Origin: Rhizobium cauense
Lineage (GTDB): Bacteria > Pseudomonadota > Alphaproteobacteria > Rhizobiales > Rhizobiaceae
Length of the DNA: 64,000 nucleotides
Assembly (NCBI RefSeq): GCF_019511525.1
Contig: NZ_JAEUAT010000005.1
Location: 416,061 to 480,060 of the forward strand
Direction of reading: 5' to 3'
The translations under genes were made by a program, and so were the position numbers. How positions within the stretch are numbered: position 1 is the stretch's first letter; every line of letters starts with the position of its first letter. Below the pieces are notes generated by a model that was not told the DNA's origin, did no database searches, and saw only the letters and a program-made list of their open reading frames with translations. Below are positions 34,593-46,797 of this stretch, in pieces.

Positions 34593-35882
34593 TTATTGAG
34601 GAGACTTCCCGCGCCGAGCGAGCGACATGATCTTCTGCCTCAGCATTTTCGCAACGTTTCGCGTGCTGCTGTACATGTGGAGTTGGGCGGCCACCTGGCG
34701 AACGTCACGGTCGCCATTCTGGTGAAGCCCGATCACCATGGTTCCCATGTCTTCCCGCTCTCGCCAGAACCGGTTGATCATGGGATGGTCGGGAATAGCG
34801 CAGGAGTCCGAGCGCGCGATGTTGGCGTCGTCGAGGTGCCATTCAGTCACTTCGCCCATCAGCAGCTTGCCCGGCGAATGGCGAGCATAGGCCTCGTCAT
34901 AGGCGGTCTTCCACGTATAGGCCTCGCTGCCCATCATCAAGACCACCATCGAGGCGATCGCCTTGCCATTGAGGTCGATCGTGTGGATACGTACTGCGTC
35001 GACTGCGGCGAGGTTGGACACGGCTTCGCGGGCGAAGGCGGTGTGGTAGCGGTCGGTGACGAGAGCGCTGCGTTTCTTGCCCTTCCAGCCGCCTGCTTCA
35101 AGTGCGAGGAATTCCTCGAAGCGCATGTGGATGTCGCGTGGCTGACGGGCGACGCTGTAGACCACCGTGCCGTGTTCCTCGAGCAGACGCCATTGCCGGC
35201 GCATCTCCTTCAGATGCGATGAAGAAATCGCATCGCGCAGGTAGGTGGTTGCGTCCTCGTCGCTCTGCAGCATGGCGCGCTGATAGGGATTGGTGATGGT
35301 GATCGGCAGGTTGCGGCTGATGGCGACCGCCCTTGCCATGCGCGCGACAATGCCGTTCAGCCTGACATCCGGCAGGACGAGGATCGGCGGCAGGCGTAGA
35401 TCACGGTTGACGAGGCCGTCGTAGAGGTTATCGAGCGTTTCGGCCGCGTCTTCGGCATCGATCAGTGGCGTACCGAGCGGTGCAAAGCTGTTCGACCAGA
35501 CACGGATGATCGACGGGCCGACGGCGAAGCCGGGTTTTTCGACGGAAAACGGCATCAGGAACCGCATCCGGCTCCGCGCGTCGCTCTGATCGCGTAGTAG
35601 GGCGAAGCTTACCTGCCTGTCGTCGAGCCGTGGCATGGCCGGAGCGAGAAACCGGCCGGTGAAGAAGACGTTGGCTTCCATCGCGCGGTTTGACAGGAAA
35701 TCGAGCTCTTCCTGCAAGTCGTAGCCAAGCTTGCCTGAATAGAGGCAAAGTTCGCGGCCCGGTCGCCCGACCTCCACGCGCGCATCCGCCTGCGGCCTAT
35801 CGAAATCGAGTGCCGCGAGTTCGTGAACCATCCGGTTCGTCGTGACGTCCGTCGTTTCGCTGGCTGGGGGAGTGCGCACCAT
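34593..35882 (-). CDS. BioF2/CelD-like GNAT acetyltransferase, polysaccharide-associated
   Basis: The protein is 429 aa. The C-terminal half has the double-GNAT Acetyltransf_6 signature (VLMMGSEAYTWKTAYDEAYA followed by HSPGKLLM), typical of CelD/BcsL-like acyltransferases that decorate exopolysaccharides. The N-terminal half (DARVEVGRPGRELCLYSGKLGYD) is a second, diverged module. The ATG at 35882 begins two bases after the flippase stop, so the two genes are translationally coupled. The context suggests modification or export of a surface glycan. Confidence 0.78.
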   Translation of the reverse strand: MVRTPPASETTDVTTNRMVHELAALDFDRPQADARVEVGRPGRELCLYSGKLGYDLQEELDFLSNRAMEANVFFTGRFLAPAMPRLDDRQVSFALLRDQSDARSRMRFLMPFSVEKPGFAVGPSIIRVWSNSFAPLGTPLIDAEDAAETLDNLYDGLVNRDLRLPPILVLPDVRLNGIVARMARAVAISRNLPITITNPYQRAMLQSDEDATTYLRDAISSSHLKEMRRQWRLLEEHGTVVYSVARQPRDIHMRFEEFLALEAGGWKGKKRSALVTDRYHTAFAREAVSNLAAVDAVRIHTIDLNGKAIASMVVLMMGSEAYTWKTAYDEAYARHSPGKLLMGEVTEWHLDDANIARSDSCAIPDHPMINRFWREREDMGTMVIGLHQNGDRDVRQVAAQLHMYSSTRNVAKMLRQKIMSLARRGKSPQ

Positions 35883-35883
35883 T

Positions 35884-37293
35884 TTATCGGACTTCCATAT
35901 CTGTCTTGGCCGGCGTGGCAAACGCGAAAAGGACGATGCCAAGCGCGCGCCGGACGGCGAAATGAAGGAGCACGGCCTCCACGCCCATGGCGGTGGCAGT
36001 GGCGATAGCCGCACCCTCAATTCCAAGTCTGGGGATCAGGAGCAGGTTGAGGCTGACGTTGGCGGCCAGCGCTCCGGCATAGAGCAACACGCACATGTTT
36101 TGCTTGCCGGCCATCATCAGCAGCGTTTCCGCCGGTCCGACCAGCGCTTTGGCGAGAATGCCGGTCAGCAGGATCGCCATCAGCGTGTAGCCGGCTGTGA
36201 ACGCGCTGCCAAAGAGCGAGAGGAGCAAGTGACCGGCGGCGACGACGGCAAGGCCGATGCCGAGTGCGGGCCAGAACGTCCACCTGGCGGCATCGATCGC
36301 AGCAACGGCGAGCTGCTGGCGGGTCCCCTCGGCGATAAGGCTCGAGAAGCGCGGGCCGGATGCGGCCTTAACCGAAAAATTGATAAAGTGGACCAGCGCC
36401 ATGGTCTTGGCGGCGGCAAAGTAGACGGCGACGTCCTGCGGTCCGAGGAAAATGCCGACGACCACCACATCCGAATTGGTCAGGAGAAAGCTGACGCCTT
36501 CGATAAGAAAAATCGGGAAAGCGACCCCCAGCCAGCCGAGAAAATCCACCTCGCGCGGACCTTCCTGGTAGTGGCGGCGCATTCGCAAAAGCGTGGCGAC
36601 ATATTGCCCGACGGTCGTGACGTAAGTCGCGGCTAGCGCGGCTTGCATCGCCGTCACCGCGGTATGCGGCGCGCCGAAACCGATCGCGGTCAGCATGAAC
36701 AGAATGATGAGAACGGGCCGAGCGATGTAGGCGGGGCTCAGCGCCATGACGGGCCAATGGTTGGCGCGCGACGTGCCTTCGAGAATATCACCAAGGGTAA
36801 TCATCGGCATCGCGATCAAACCGAGGAAGACCGGAATGACGTAGTAGCTCTCGATCCTGTCGCTGAAGACATGCAGGCCGATCATGCCGATGACGAGAAC
36901 GGCAGTACCGGAAAGCAATCCAAAGATGCGGGCCGTGCCGGTCAATCCACGGATCTTCTCAAGCGCGCCGGCGGCCTTGTATTGGGGTAGGAAACGGACG
37001 ATGGCGGTGTGGAAGCCGAGGCAGGAGAGATCGCCGAAGAGGACGATCAATACCCAGACGAATACAAAGACCCCGTACTCGTATTCGCCCATCAGACGCG
37101 CCAGGACGATCTGCGACAGAAAGGCGAGGGCGGCGCTGGCAATGCGGATCGCGAAGACGGTCAATGCCATTCGCTGAGCCGTCGCCTTCTCGCCGCGCGC
37201 GGTCAGAACGGTGGCCAGCGAGCGCAGCATACGACTACCCGCCGGGCGCAGACCCGCAGGCAGCAACTTTTCCGCCGTCTCAATGACTGCCAT
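35884..37293 (-). CDS. Polysaccharide flippase of the MOP (Wzx/oligosaccharide) superfamily
   Basis: An inner-membrane protein of 469 aa with about 12-14 helices. Family hallmarks include RIASAALAFLSQIVLARLMGEYEYGVF near the N-terminus (split here by helices 1 and 2) and GDILEGTSRA. It should move lipid-linked glycans across the membrane. The ATG at 37293 is chosen; nine further codons are open upstream to 37320. It is co-transcribed with the acetyltransferase. No glycosyltransferases are linked in the immediate unit. Confidence 0.85.
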   Translation of the reverse strand: MAVIETAEKLLPAGLRPAGSRMLRSLATVLTARGEKATAQRMALTVFAIRIASAALAFLSQIVLARLMGEYEYGVFVFVWVLIVLFGDLSCLGFHTAIVRFLPQYKAAGALEKIRGLTGTARIFGLLSGTAVLVIGMIGLHVFSDRIESYYVIPVFLGLIAMPMITLGDILEGTSRANHWPVMALSPAYIARPVLIILFMLTAIGFGAPHTAVTAMQAALAATYVTTVGQYVATLLRMRRHYQEGPREVDFLGWLGVAFPIFLIEGVSFLLTNSDVVVVGIFLGPQDVAVYFAAAKTMALVHFINFSVKAASGPRFSSLIAEGTRQQLAVAAIDAARWTFWPALGIGLAVVAAGHLLLSLFGSAFTAGYTLMAILLTGILAKALVGPAETLLMMAGKQNMCVLLYAGALAANVSLNLLLIPRLGIEGAAIATATAMGVEAVLLHFAVRRALGIVLFAFATPAKTDMEVR

Positions 37294-37404
37294 CACAAAC
37301 ACGCAAAACTCTTCTGGCAAATCGTGTCTAGCGTTGTGGCAGAACGGCGTTAAGAAACGGTTGTGACAGCGTAATTGGGCTTGACGCTCGACGCCCTGAA
37401 CCGG

Positions 37405-38511
37405 TCAGGCGCCGCCGCGAGTCAACGCCCGGTCGACCAGCCGGTCGAGAATTTCGGGGTAGCTCACACCTGTAGCCGCCATTGCCTTGGCGTACATGCT
37501 GATATTGGTGAAGCCGGGGATGGTGTTGAGTTCGTTGATCACGAAGGACATGTCAGGCGTCAGGAAAAAATCGACGCGCGCCATGCCGTCGCAGCCAAGC
37601 GCCTTGAAGGCGAGGCGCGCGGCTTCTCTCATTCGGTCCTCGACTTCCTTCGGAAGTTCCGCGGGAACCCGGAGGGCCGCTCCATCCTCGTCGATGTACT
37701 TTGCCTCGTAGCTGTAGAAGCCGTGGCTTTCGGCCGGCGCGATCTCGCCGGGAAGCGACACGAAGATCTCGCCGTCGGCGTGTTCCAGCACGCTGAATTC
37801 GATTTCGCGGCCAGCAATGAATTCTTCCGCGAGCAGCTTGCTGTCGTGCTTGAAACCTTCAGCCAGCGCAGCTGCGAAGTCTTGCCCGCTCAGCACCTTG
37901 CTGACGCCGACAGAGGAGCCCTGCCGTGCCGGCTTGACGAACAGGGGGAGGCCAAGCTTTTCCGCGAGATCTTTGAAGGAGGGTACCTTGTCTTTCTCAA
38001 TGCAGACCGCTTTTGCGACAGGCAAACCGGCCTGGTTCAGGAGGCGCTTGGCGATATCCTTGTCGATGGCAGTGACCGAACCCAGCAGACCGCAGCCGGC
38101 CAGCGGCACGCGGGCGACGGCGGCCAGTCCCTGGACGGAGCCGTCTTCGCCGTGCATGCCGTGCAACACCGGAAAGATGACGTCGATCGGCGGCAGTTCA
38201 TATGGGGCACCATCTTCAGGGATGGCAAACAGCCGCCCATGGCCGCCCGGCAGCAGGCAGAGCTGTGGCGCGTGCTTGTTCGTTGCCGCTGTCGAAAGCT
38301 CGGTTCCGGCGGGTAGCAGCATCCACTGTCCCTCCCTTGTCACGAAGATTGGCTGGACGTCGTATCGCCCAGCGTCGAGTGCGCTGACAACGTTGGTGGC
38401 CGAAAGGATCGAGACGTCATGCTCCGGTGAGCGGCCTCCGAATAGAATGGCTACGCGCAGGCGAGGGCTTGCAGATCGGTTGACGTCAGCGAGCGAATGT
38501 GTGGTCGGCAC
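37405..38511 (-). CDS. ddl: D-alanine--D-alanine ligase (DdlA type)
   Basis: This ATP-grasp enzyme makes the D-Ala-D-Ala of peptidoglycan precursors. It is 368 aa from a GTG at 38511 that follows GAGGGGAC; a TTG at 38529 would add six residues. Motifs are VAILFGGRSPEHDVS, HGMHGEDGSVQGL, the ATP-grasp region EFIAGREIEFSVL, and the C-terminal metal site INELNTIPGFT. The length fits the long DdlA form rather than the approximately 305-aa DdlB of the division cluster, so a second ligase probably exists elsewhere in the genome. Confidence 0.93.
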   Translation of the reverse strand: MPTTHSLADVNRSASPRLRVAILFGGRSPEHDVSILSATNVVSALDAGRYDVQPIFVTREGQWMLLPAGTELSTAATNKHAPQLCLLPGGHGRLFAIPEDGAPYELPPIDVIFPVLHGMHGEDGSVQGLAAVARVPLAGCGLLGSVTAIDKDIAKRLLNQAGLPVAKAVCIEKDKVPSFKDLAEKLGLPLFVKPARQGSSVGVSKVLSGQDFAAALAEGFKHDSKLLAEEFIAGREIEFSVLEHADGEIFVSLPGEIAPAESHGFYSYEAKYIDEDGAALRVPAELPKEVEDRMREAARLAFKALGCDGMARVDFFLTPDMSFVINELNTIPGFTNISMYAKAMAATGVSYPEILDRLVDRALTRGGA

Positions 38512-38683
38512 GATGAACAGTCCCCTCAATTATTCGTGGAATTACAGTGCGATGACGCCATGATTGGCGAGTATTTCGGCAGGCTCGGTGAACAAAGCGA
38601 CGGTTTTGCGGCTGAATCTTGTGTGGACTATGAAATCAAGAGTTGCAGCTGGGTTTTCGACGCCTTGAACCAAGCACAAACGA

Positions 38684-38715
38684 AGAGCCCCGCGACATCT
38701 CTGTCGCGGGGCTCT
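38684..38715 (-). terminator. Intrinsic terminator of secA
   Basis: AGAGCCCCGCGACA and TGTCGCGGGGCTCT form a perfect 14-bp stem with a 4-base loop, 21 bp beyond the secA stop. The U-run on the minus strand is weak (TTCGTTTG), but the stem is very strong. Confidence 0.75.
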
Positions 38716-38736
38716 GATTTCAGTGCTGCGTCGGCA

Positions 38737-41451
<2,715 letters not shown>

Positions 41452-41697
41452 ATGACTGGTCCTTTCTCAATAATATTCCCCGGCTTTTCTTATCCGCTGC
41501 CCGGCCGAATTTCAGGCACACGTCTCGAAACGCCAGGAAACTGTTCTGGACGCGAGGTTGCGTGACAGATAAGAGGGGGGTCGAATGATGTCAACGGATT
41601 TGGCTGATATAGAAAGGCCACATTCCAGTGTTGATGCCTGTTTCAAGCAGGATTCGCGACGTTGACGCCGGTGGGTTTAACTGTGAAGGGTTATTTG

Positions 41698-42585
41698 ATG
41701 TTGAACTACAACAAAATCGCTGTGATGGCGTTCGCAACTTTCGTTGCGTTCCAGGCGCCGGTCCATGCGCAAGACAAGCCGGACCCCGTCATTGCCAAGG
41801 TCGGCGACGCCGAGATTCACCAGTCGGACCTCGATCTGGCTGTCGCTAATCTCGATCCGCAGCTCGCACAGCTTCCCGACGACCAGAAGAAGGTCGCCGC
41901 TCTGTCCGCCGCCATCGACGTCAAGCTGCTGGCGCAGGATGCAATTGCCGAGAAGCTCGACCAGACCGCGGAGTTCAAGAAGCGTATGCAGTACCTCGCG
42001 GACCGCGAACTGCACAACGCCTATTTCAAGGAACAGGTCGTCGATACGGTCACCGACGCGGAAGTCAAGGCGCGCTACGACAAGGAAGTCGCCGCTCTGC
42101 CGAAGCAGGAAGAAGTGCACGCCCGCCACATCCTCGTGAAGACCGAGGACGAGGCCAAGGAAGTCATCAAGCAGCTTGATGCCGGCAAGAACTTTGCGGA
42201 TCTGGCGAAGGAAAAGTCGACCGATCCGAACAAGGCAGACGGCGGCGATCTCGGCTATTTCACGAAGGGCCGGATGGTCAAGGAATTCGAGGATGCCGCC
42301 TTCACGCTTGAGAAGGGCACCTACTCCAAGACTCCTGTGAAGACCGATTTCGGTTATCACGTGATCCTGGTGGAAGATAAGCGCGACGCTCCTCCGCCGG
42401 CCTTCGATCAGGTCAAGGACCAGGTTCGCCAGCTCGTCATGCGTGACAAGTATCTGGCACTTCTTGCTGCCGCCAAGGAAAAGTCCAGGATCGACATCAC
42501 GGACGAGGCACTGCGCAAGAGCTACGACGATGCCAACAAGCAGCCGCAGCCCGGTGATCAGCCGGCAGCGCAGCCGCAGCAGTAA
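41698..42585 (+). CDS. Periplasmic parvulin-type peptidyl-prolyl isomerase
   Basis: The protein is 295 aa with a signal peptide (residues 1-24, ending VHA/QDK), a helical chaperone-like N-domain with SurA_N character, and a rotamase domain (about 125-225: [50 protein letters not shown]). A Gln/Pro-rich tail follows. It should help fold exported proteins. GAAGGG precedes the ATG. An upstream frame to 41662 has no signal-peptide logic. A strong terminator follows at 42594. Confidence 0.92.
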   Translation: MLNYNKIAVMAFATFVAFQAPVHAQDKPDPVIAKVGDAEIHQSDLDLAVANLDPQLAQLPDDQKKVAALSAAIDVKLLAQDAIAEKLDQTAEFKKRMQYLADRELHNAYFKEQVVDTVTDAEVKARYDKEVAALPKQEEVHARHILVKTEDEAKEVIKQLDAGKNFADLAKEKSTDPNKADGGDLGYFTKGRMVKEFEDAAFTLEKGTYSKTPVKTDFGYHVILVEDKRDAPPPAFDQVKDQVRQLVMRDKYLALLAAAKEKSRIDITDEALRKSYDDANKQPQPGDQPAAQPQQ

Positions 42586-42593
42586 TCTCTCTT

Positions 42594-42616
42594 AGGGCCC
42601 GGTTCTTCCGGGCCCT
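42594..42616 (+). terminator. Intrinsic terminator after the PPIase gene
   Basis: AGGGCCCGG and CCGGGCCCT pair around a TTCTT loop, starting 9 bp after the stop codon. It separates the PPIase transcript from argJ. Confidence 0.75.
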
Positions 42617-42701
42617 TCACTATGACAGTTGTCGTATTTTTGCAGGGCGAGCCGGCTTATACTTCGCCCGAAAGTCCTTCCAGCTACCCAGGTCGATCAT
42701 C

Positions 42702-43943
42702 ATGTCCGGTTCCATTTCTCCGCTCGCTCCGAAATCCTATGTCTCCATGCCGGCGCTTCGCGGGGTGCGCATGGCCACCGCTTCAGCCGGCATCAAGTAC
42801 AAGAACCGCACCGATGTGCTGATGATGGTGTTCGACAAGCCGGCCGCTGTTGCCGGTGTCTTTACCCGCTCGAAGTGCCCTTCGGCGCCCGTCGACTTCT
42901 GCCGGGAAAATCTGCCGCATGGCGCTGCGCGCACTGTTGTCGTCAACTCGGGCAATGCAAACGCCTTTACCGGAGTGAAGGGCCGCGAGGCGACGGCACT
43001 GACGGCAAAGTCGGCTGCGGCTGCGGTCGGCTGCAGCGAGAACGAGGTCTATCTCGCATCCACCGGCGTCATCGGCGAGCCGCTCGACGCCACGAAATTC
43101 TCCGGCGTTCTCGATCAGATGCACAAGGACGCGACCGGTGACTTCTGGTTCGAGGCCGCCAAGGCGATAATGACCACCGATACCTATCCGAAGGTCGCCA
43201 CCCGCAGCGCCGAGATCGGCGGCGTGGCTGTGACGATCAATGGGATAGCCAAGGGCGCCGGCATGATCGCGCCTGACATGGCGACCATGCTCTCCTTCGT
43301 CGTCACCGATGCCGATATTGCGCCCGCTGCCCTCCAGTCGCTCCTGTCTGCTGGCGTCGATCCGACGTTCAATTCGATGACTGTTGACAGCGACACCTCG
43401 ACCTCCGATACGCTGATGTTGTTTGCGACAGGTGCGGCCGCCGAGGACGGCCAGGTCCGCGTTGAGAATGCCGATGACCAGCGCCTCGGCTCGTTCCGCG
43501 CGGCCCTCAACGATCTCCTCAAGGATCTTGCGCTGCAGGTCGTGCGCGACGGCGAGGGTGCGACGAAGATGCTTGAGATTACCGTCACCGGCGCCGAAAG
43601 CGATGCGGCTGCCAAGAAGATTGCGCTGTCGATCGCCAATTCGCCGCTGGTCAAGACCGCGGCGGCCGGCGAGGATGCCAACTGGGGCCGCATTGTCATG
43701 GCTGTTGGCAAGTCGGGCGAAATGGCCGACCGCGATCGGCTTGCCATCTGGTTTGGCGATGTCAGGGTTGCCGTCAACGGCGAGCGCGATGCCGGCTACT
43801 CCGAGCAGGCCGCGACCAACGTCATGAAGAAGCAGGATATCCCTGTGAAGGTCGACATCGGTCTCGGAAACGGCACCGCTACGGTCTGGACGTGCGACCT
43901 TACAAAGGAGTATGTCGCCATCAACGGTGACTACCGGAGCTGA
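42702..43943 (+). CDS. argJ: Bifunctional ornithine acetyltransferase / N-acetylglutamate synthase
   Basis: The enzyme transfers the acetyl group from N-acetylornithine to glutamate, recycling it in arginine synthesis. It is 413 aa. The self-cleavage site lies in [16 protein letters not shown], where the Thr of ATML becomes the N-terminal nucleophile of the beta chain. [11 protein letters not shown] and the C-terminal [11 protein letters not shown] are typical. Whether it is bifunctional or only an acetyltransferase cannot be read from sequence. The downstream GNAT gene overlaps its end. Confidence 0.96.
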   Translation: MSGSISPLAPKSYVSMPALRGVRMATASAGIKYKNRTDVLMMVFDKPAAVAGVFTRSKCPSAPVDFCRENLPHGAARTVVVNSGNANAFTGVKGREATALTAKSAAAAVGCSENEVYLASTGVIGEPLDATKFSGVLDQMHKDATGDFWFEAAKAIMTTDTYPKVATRSAEIGGVAVTINGIAKGAGMIAPDMATMLSFVVTDADIAPAALQSLLSAGVDPTFNSMTVDSDTSTSDTLMLFATGAAAEDGQVRVENADDQRLGSFRAALNDLLKDLALQVVRDGEGATKMLEITVTGAESDAAAKKIALSIANSPLVKTAAAGEDANWGRIVMAVGKSGEMADRDRLAIWFGDVRVAVNGERDAGYSEQAATNVMKKQDIPVKVDIGLGNGTATVWTCDLTKEYVAINGDYRS

Positions 43944-44733
43944 TCTTTCATTGACCGAAGCGACATCCAAGAAGGCAAATCTGCCGCTCGTGCGCAGGCT
44001 TGAGGCCGTTGGCTTCCGGGCGTGGCCGGCGTCGTCGGTTCAATACGACGGAAGCTGGCAGATACGGCTGACCGCAGGCCATCCATCCAACCGGCTGAAC
44101 TCGATCGTGCCCCTCGATCCGTCCGATCACCGCGACGTCGATATCCGACTTGCCAAAGCGAGCCGCAAGTTCGAAGCCTATGGCCGCCCGGCTGTCCTGC
44201 GGCAGACGCCGCTCGCCTCGCCGGTGCTGATCGACCTGGTACGGGAGCAGCAGTGGAGTTCATTCGACGAGACGATCGTGATGACGTGCGATCTCGCGCA
44301 GGCAGACCTGCCGGACACGCTGGACCACCTGCCGACGCACGATATCGGCCGTTTCGTGGACGCCAACCTGGCAACCGACGGCGTGTCGTCCAAGCTGAAG
44401 CCGGCGCTGGCCGAGATCATCAACGCGATCAAGCCGCCCTCCGGCCTGTTCATGATCGAAGATCCGAAGACGGGGCCGCTTGCGACCGTGCTCTGCGTTC
44501 AGGACAATGACCTTGCCGGCGTCATGTCGCTTTCGGTTGCCAAGGAGCGCCGCCGCGAGGGATTTGGCCTGGAAATCCTGACGTCCGCGCTGCGCTGGGC
44601 GCGGATGCGCAGCGCTCGTTCAGCCTGGTTGCAGGTGAAGGCGACAAATGCTCCGGCGCTGGCGCTGTACGAACGCCTCGGCTTCCATGAGGCGTACCGC
44701 TATTCCTACTGGCGTCAGGAACCGTCGCGATGA
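43912..44733 (+). CDS. GNAT family N-acetyltransferase
   Basis: The protein is up to 273 aa. The C-terminal GNAT fold shows the acetyl-CoA loop in [14 protein letters not shown], followed by [19 protein letters not shown], both standard. The N-terminal 130 residues form a separate, less conserved module. The ATG at 43912 has AAAGGAG immediately upstream with very short spacing and overlaps argJ by 32 bp; a later start within the first 15 codons is possible. It overlaps mutT by ATGA, so argJ-GNAT-mutT is a coupled operon. The substrate is unknown. Confidence 0.85.
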   Translation: MSPSTVTTGADLSLTEATSKKANLPLVRRLEAVGFRAWPASSVQYDGSWQIRLTAGHPSNRLNSIVPLDPSDHRDVDIRLAKASRKFEAYGRPAVLRQTPLASPVLIDLVREQQWSSFDETIVMTCDLAQADLPDTLDHLPTHDIGRFVDANLATDGVSSKLKPALAEIINAIKPPSGLFMIEDPKTGPLATVLCVQDNDLAGVMSLSVAKERRREGFGLEILTSALRWARMRSARSAWLQVKATNAPALALYERLGFHEAYRYSYWRQEPSR

Positions 44734-45143
44734 GTGATGCGGCCCGAAGCATTCTTCTCGTTGCCGCCTGCGCGTTGATCGATTCCGACGGCCGCATTCT
44801 GCTTGCGCAACGTCCCGTGGGGAAATCGCTGGCCGGACTTTGGGAGTTTCCCGGCGGCAAAGTGGAGCCGGGCGAGACACCGGAGGAATCGCTGGTGCGC
44901 GAGCTTCATGAGGAGCTTGGGATCACGACGAAGGTCGCCTGCCTGGCACCGCTGAGCTTTGCCAGCCATACCTATGAGAAATTCCATCTTCTGATGCCGC
45001 TTTATGTCTGCCGGCGTTATGAGGGCATTCCGCACGGCAGGGAAGGGCAGGCGCTGAAATGGGTGAAGCCGCAGGCTCTGCGCGACTATCCGATGCCGCC
45101 CGCCGACGAGCCGCTTATTCCTATATTGCAGGATCTACTTTAG
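44730..45143 (+). CDS. mutT: 8-oxo-dGTP diphosphatase MutT (Nudix)
   Basis: The protein removes oxidised dGTP from the nucleotide pool. It is 137 aa. The Nudix box is complete (GGKVEPGETPEESLVRELHE followed by ELGI), and the VAACALIDSDGRILLAQRP N-terminus and FPGGK match MutT more than other Nudix enzymes. It is translationally coupled to the GNAT gene (ATGA overlap). Confidence 0.92.
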   Translation: MSDAARSILLVAACALIDSDGRILLAQRPVGKSLAGLWEFPGGKVEPGETPEESLVRELHEELGITTKVACLAPLSFASHTYEKFHLLMPLYVCRRYEGIPHGREGQALKWVKPQALRDYPMPPADEPLIPILQDLL

Positions 45144-45266
45144 GAACTTCTGATTATTATCCTGCAAGCGTCCAATTTGGGTGTGGATATTAATCGATCG
45201 TTTAACACCTTCTGCCAAATATCGGCCTCAATCAAGCAACTGGCGTGTGTGTAGAAGGCTTGACGC

Positions 45267-45584
45267 ATGGACGACGATTTCTGGAAAGCTGTGAGAGAGA
45301 AAGAACAGGCCTCGACTGCCTCGAGCAGGACGGGGGTGTTGAACATCGCGTTGCTGTTTGGCACCGCGGTTGTCGCGCTGACTTTGATCCTGACGCCGAT
45401 GCTTGCAGACAAGTCCAGGTCGAGCGTCTTTGCCAGCGCACCGTCCGAATTCGACACGATCACGACCGGCTCGATTCCGAAAACGGAGAACGGCAAGCGC
45501 TACACGATTCGCCAGAGTATCCTGCAGGAAACCCCGGGTTCGGTTTGTGTGGTCCAAGGCTACGGAAGCGGAACTGGCTGCTGA
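45267..45584 (+). CDS. Single-TM hypothetical protein, 105 aa
   Basis: A short polar N-terminus (DDDFWKAVREKEQAS) is followed by one hydrophobic helix (residues about 24-46) and a periplasmic tail with two cysteines (SVCVVQGYGSGTGC). The topology is probably N-in, C-out. I recognise no domain. It lies 67 bp upstream of the Flp pilin gene on the same strand and may be co-transcribed with it, so a link to pilin assembly is possible but unproven. Confidence 0.7.
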   Translation: MDDDFWKAVREKEQASTASSRTGVLNIALLFGTAVVALTLILTPMLADKSRSSVFASAPSEFDTITTGSIPKTENGKRYTIRQSILQETPGSVCVVQGYGSGTGC

Positions 45585-45651
45585 TAGAGACGTTGCCGCA
45601 GCGGCAGCTGCAACGTGATTGAAGACTGCCGCTCTAGCGCCGAGGTGGGCA

Positions 45652-45816
45652 ATGCGAGTTGTAAGGGCATTTCTGGCTGACATCCGCGGTGCGACGGCCG
45701 TCGAATACGGCCTCATCGCGGCGGTTATCTCGGTCGCAATTCTGGCTGCGCTTCAGGCCCTCGGCGGAAATATCACAACCCTTTTCACTGGACTTGCAAA
45801 CCAGTTTCCGAACTGA
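45652..45816 (+). CDS. Flp/Fap family type IVb pilin, 54 aa
   Basis: The prepilin has a short basic leader (MRVVRAFLADIRG), the prepilin peptidase site RG/ATAVEYGLIAA with the invariant Glu at mature position 5 and the Glu-Tyr pair of Flp pilins, and then one hydrophobic helix. The ATG at 45652 follows GAGGTGGGCA; a TTG at 45619 would lengthen the leader beyond family norms. No tad/cpa assembly genes are in the window, so assembly must rely on a locus elsewhere. Confidence 0.88.
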   Translation: MRVVRAFLADIRGATAVEYGLIAAVISVAILAALQALGGNITTLFTGLANQFPN

Positions 45817-45818
45817 GA

Positions 45819-46703
45819 TTACTGCTTCAGCTTGTGTTCCTCGACCTTCAGTGCGTCGGCGAGCCTGACCTTTGCCGAGCCGGGGCGAAGCGGCTTTTGC
45901 TGGCTCTCGTGCGGCGCCCATCCCGAGACATAGATGATTGAAAAGGTCGCTCTGATCCGGCCGTCCGGATCGGCATAGCGTTCGGCATAAAGCTCAGCCG
46001 CCCGCATAAAGAAGGCGCGCGTCAAAGGCTTGCGGCTCCGTGCGAGGAGCGGATTGCTCATGCCCATCGCCCGCAGGTCCCGCATCAGCGGAAGGATCGA
46101 ATCGTAGCGAACCGTGTAGGTCTCGGCGTCGATGACAGGCAACGCAAAGCCGGCGCGTTGCATCAGGCCGCCGACATCACGGACGTCAGCGAAGGGGATG
46201 ACCCGCGGGCTCGCGCCACCCGTCAACTCGATTTCGGTAGCAAGCAGGACCTCACGCAACTCCTGCAACGTGCCCGCCCCCGGGATCGCGGCAAGAAAGA
46301 GCCCATCGGGCCTCAAGGCGCGGCGGATTTGGATGAAGACGCCGGGTGTGTCGTTCGTCAGGTGGAGGCTCAGCGGCGCCAGCAAGAGGTTTGTCGATTG
46401 TGGTTCCAAGGGAACCTCCTCCAGCGGGGCCTCGACGAAACCCTCTTCCGCTCCCGCGTAGGCGCGTTCGCTTTCAACCCGTGTCAGATGCCCGATTTTT
46501 CCGGTGGCGACTGCCGCGCGAGCCGCGGCGCCGGTGGCACCATGCAGTTCGACCGCATTTTCGAATGTTCGCTCGACGACGGCGAGGCGCTCACCCAGCT
46601 CCTCTGCGGCGATGTCGAGTAGGAACGTGGCCTTCGGGTCGTTGCCGCGAAGCGCGCGATGCCGGTTTTCTGCTATCCGGGCCTGGTCGAAGATCATATC
46701 CAT
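45819..46703 (-). CDS. NDUFAF5/BioC-like SAM-dependent methyltransferase
   Basis: The protein is 294 aa. The N-terminus IFDQARIAENRHRAL recalls the FDxxLxxxxxxRA start of the NDUFAF5 (mitochondrial complex I assembly) and BioC families. Motif I (ENAVELHGATGAAAR) lacks the usual GxGxG, as in some family members. SLHLTNDTPGVFIQIRRALRPDG is the classic post-motif region. The ATG at 46703 is preferred over a longer frame. A role in complex I assembly is an inference from homologues. It is divergent from comF. Confidence 0.8.
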   Translation of the reverse strand: MDMIFDQARIAENRHRALRGNDPKATFLLDIAAEELGERLAVVERTFENAVELHGATGAAARAAVATGKIGHLTRVESERAYAGAEEGFVEAPLEEVPLEPQSTNLLLAPLSLHLTNDTPGVFIQIRRALRPDGLFLAAIPGAGTLQELREVLLATEIELTGGASPRVIPFADVRDVGGLMQRAGFALPVIDAETYTVRYDSILPLMRDLRAMGMSNPLLARSRKPLTRAFFMRAAELYAERYADPDGRIRATFSIIYVSGWAPHESQQKPLRPGSAKVRLADALKVEEHKLKQ

Positions 46704-46797
46704 GGCGCAGTGCATAGTCCCGCGCGCACAGTGCCGCAAGACGATTTTCCTCGAAGGCGAAACGCGCTAGTCTTTCCCGACAAGGTTGAGGGGCCTG

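Noticed and set aside
45190..45205. Possible CtrA box upstream of the two-Cys protein and Flp pilin genes
   Set aside because: TTAA-N8-TTAA is present, but the CtrA consensus needs a 7-base spacer; too weak to report as a site.
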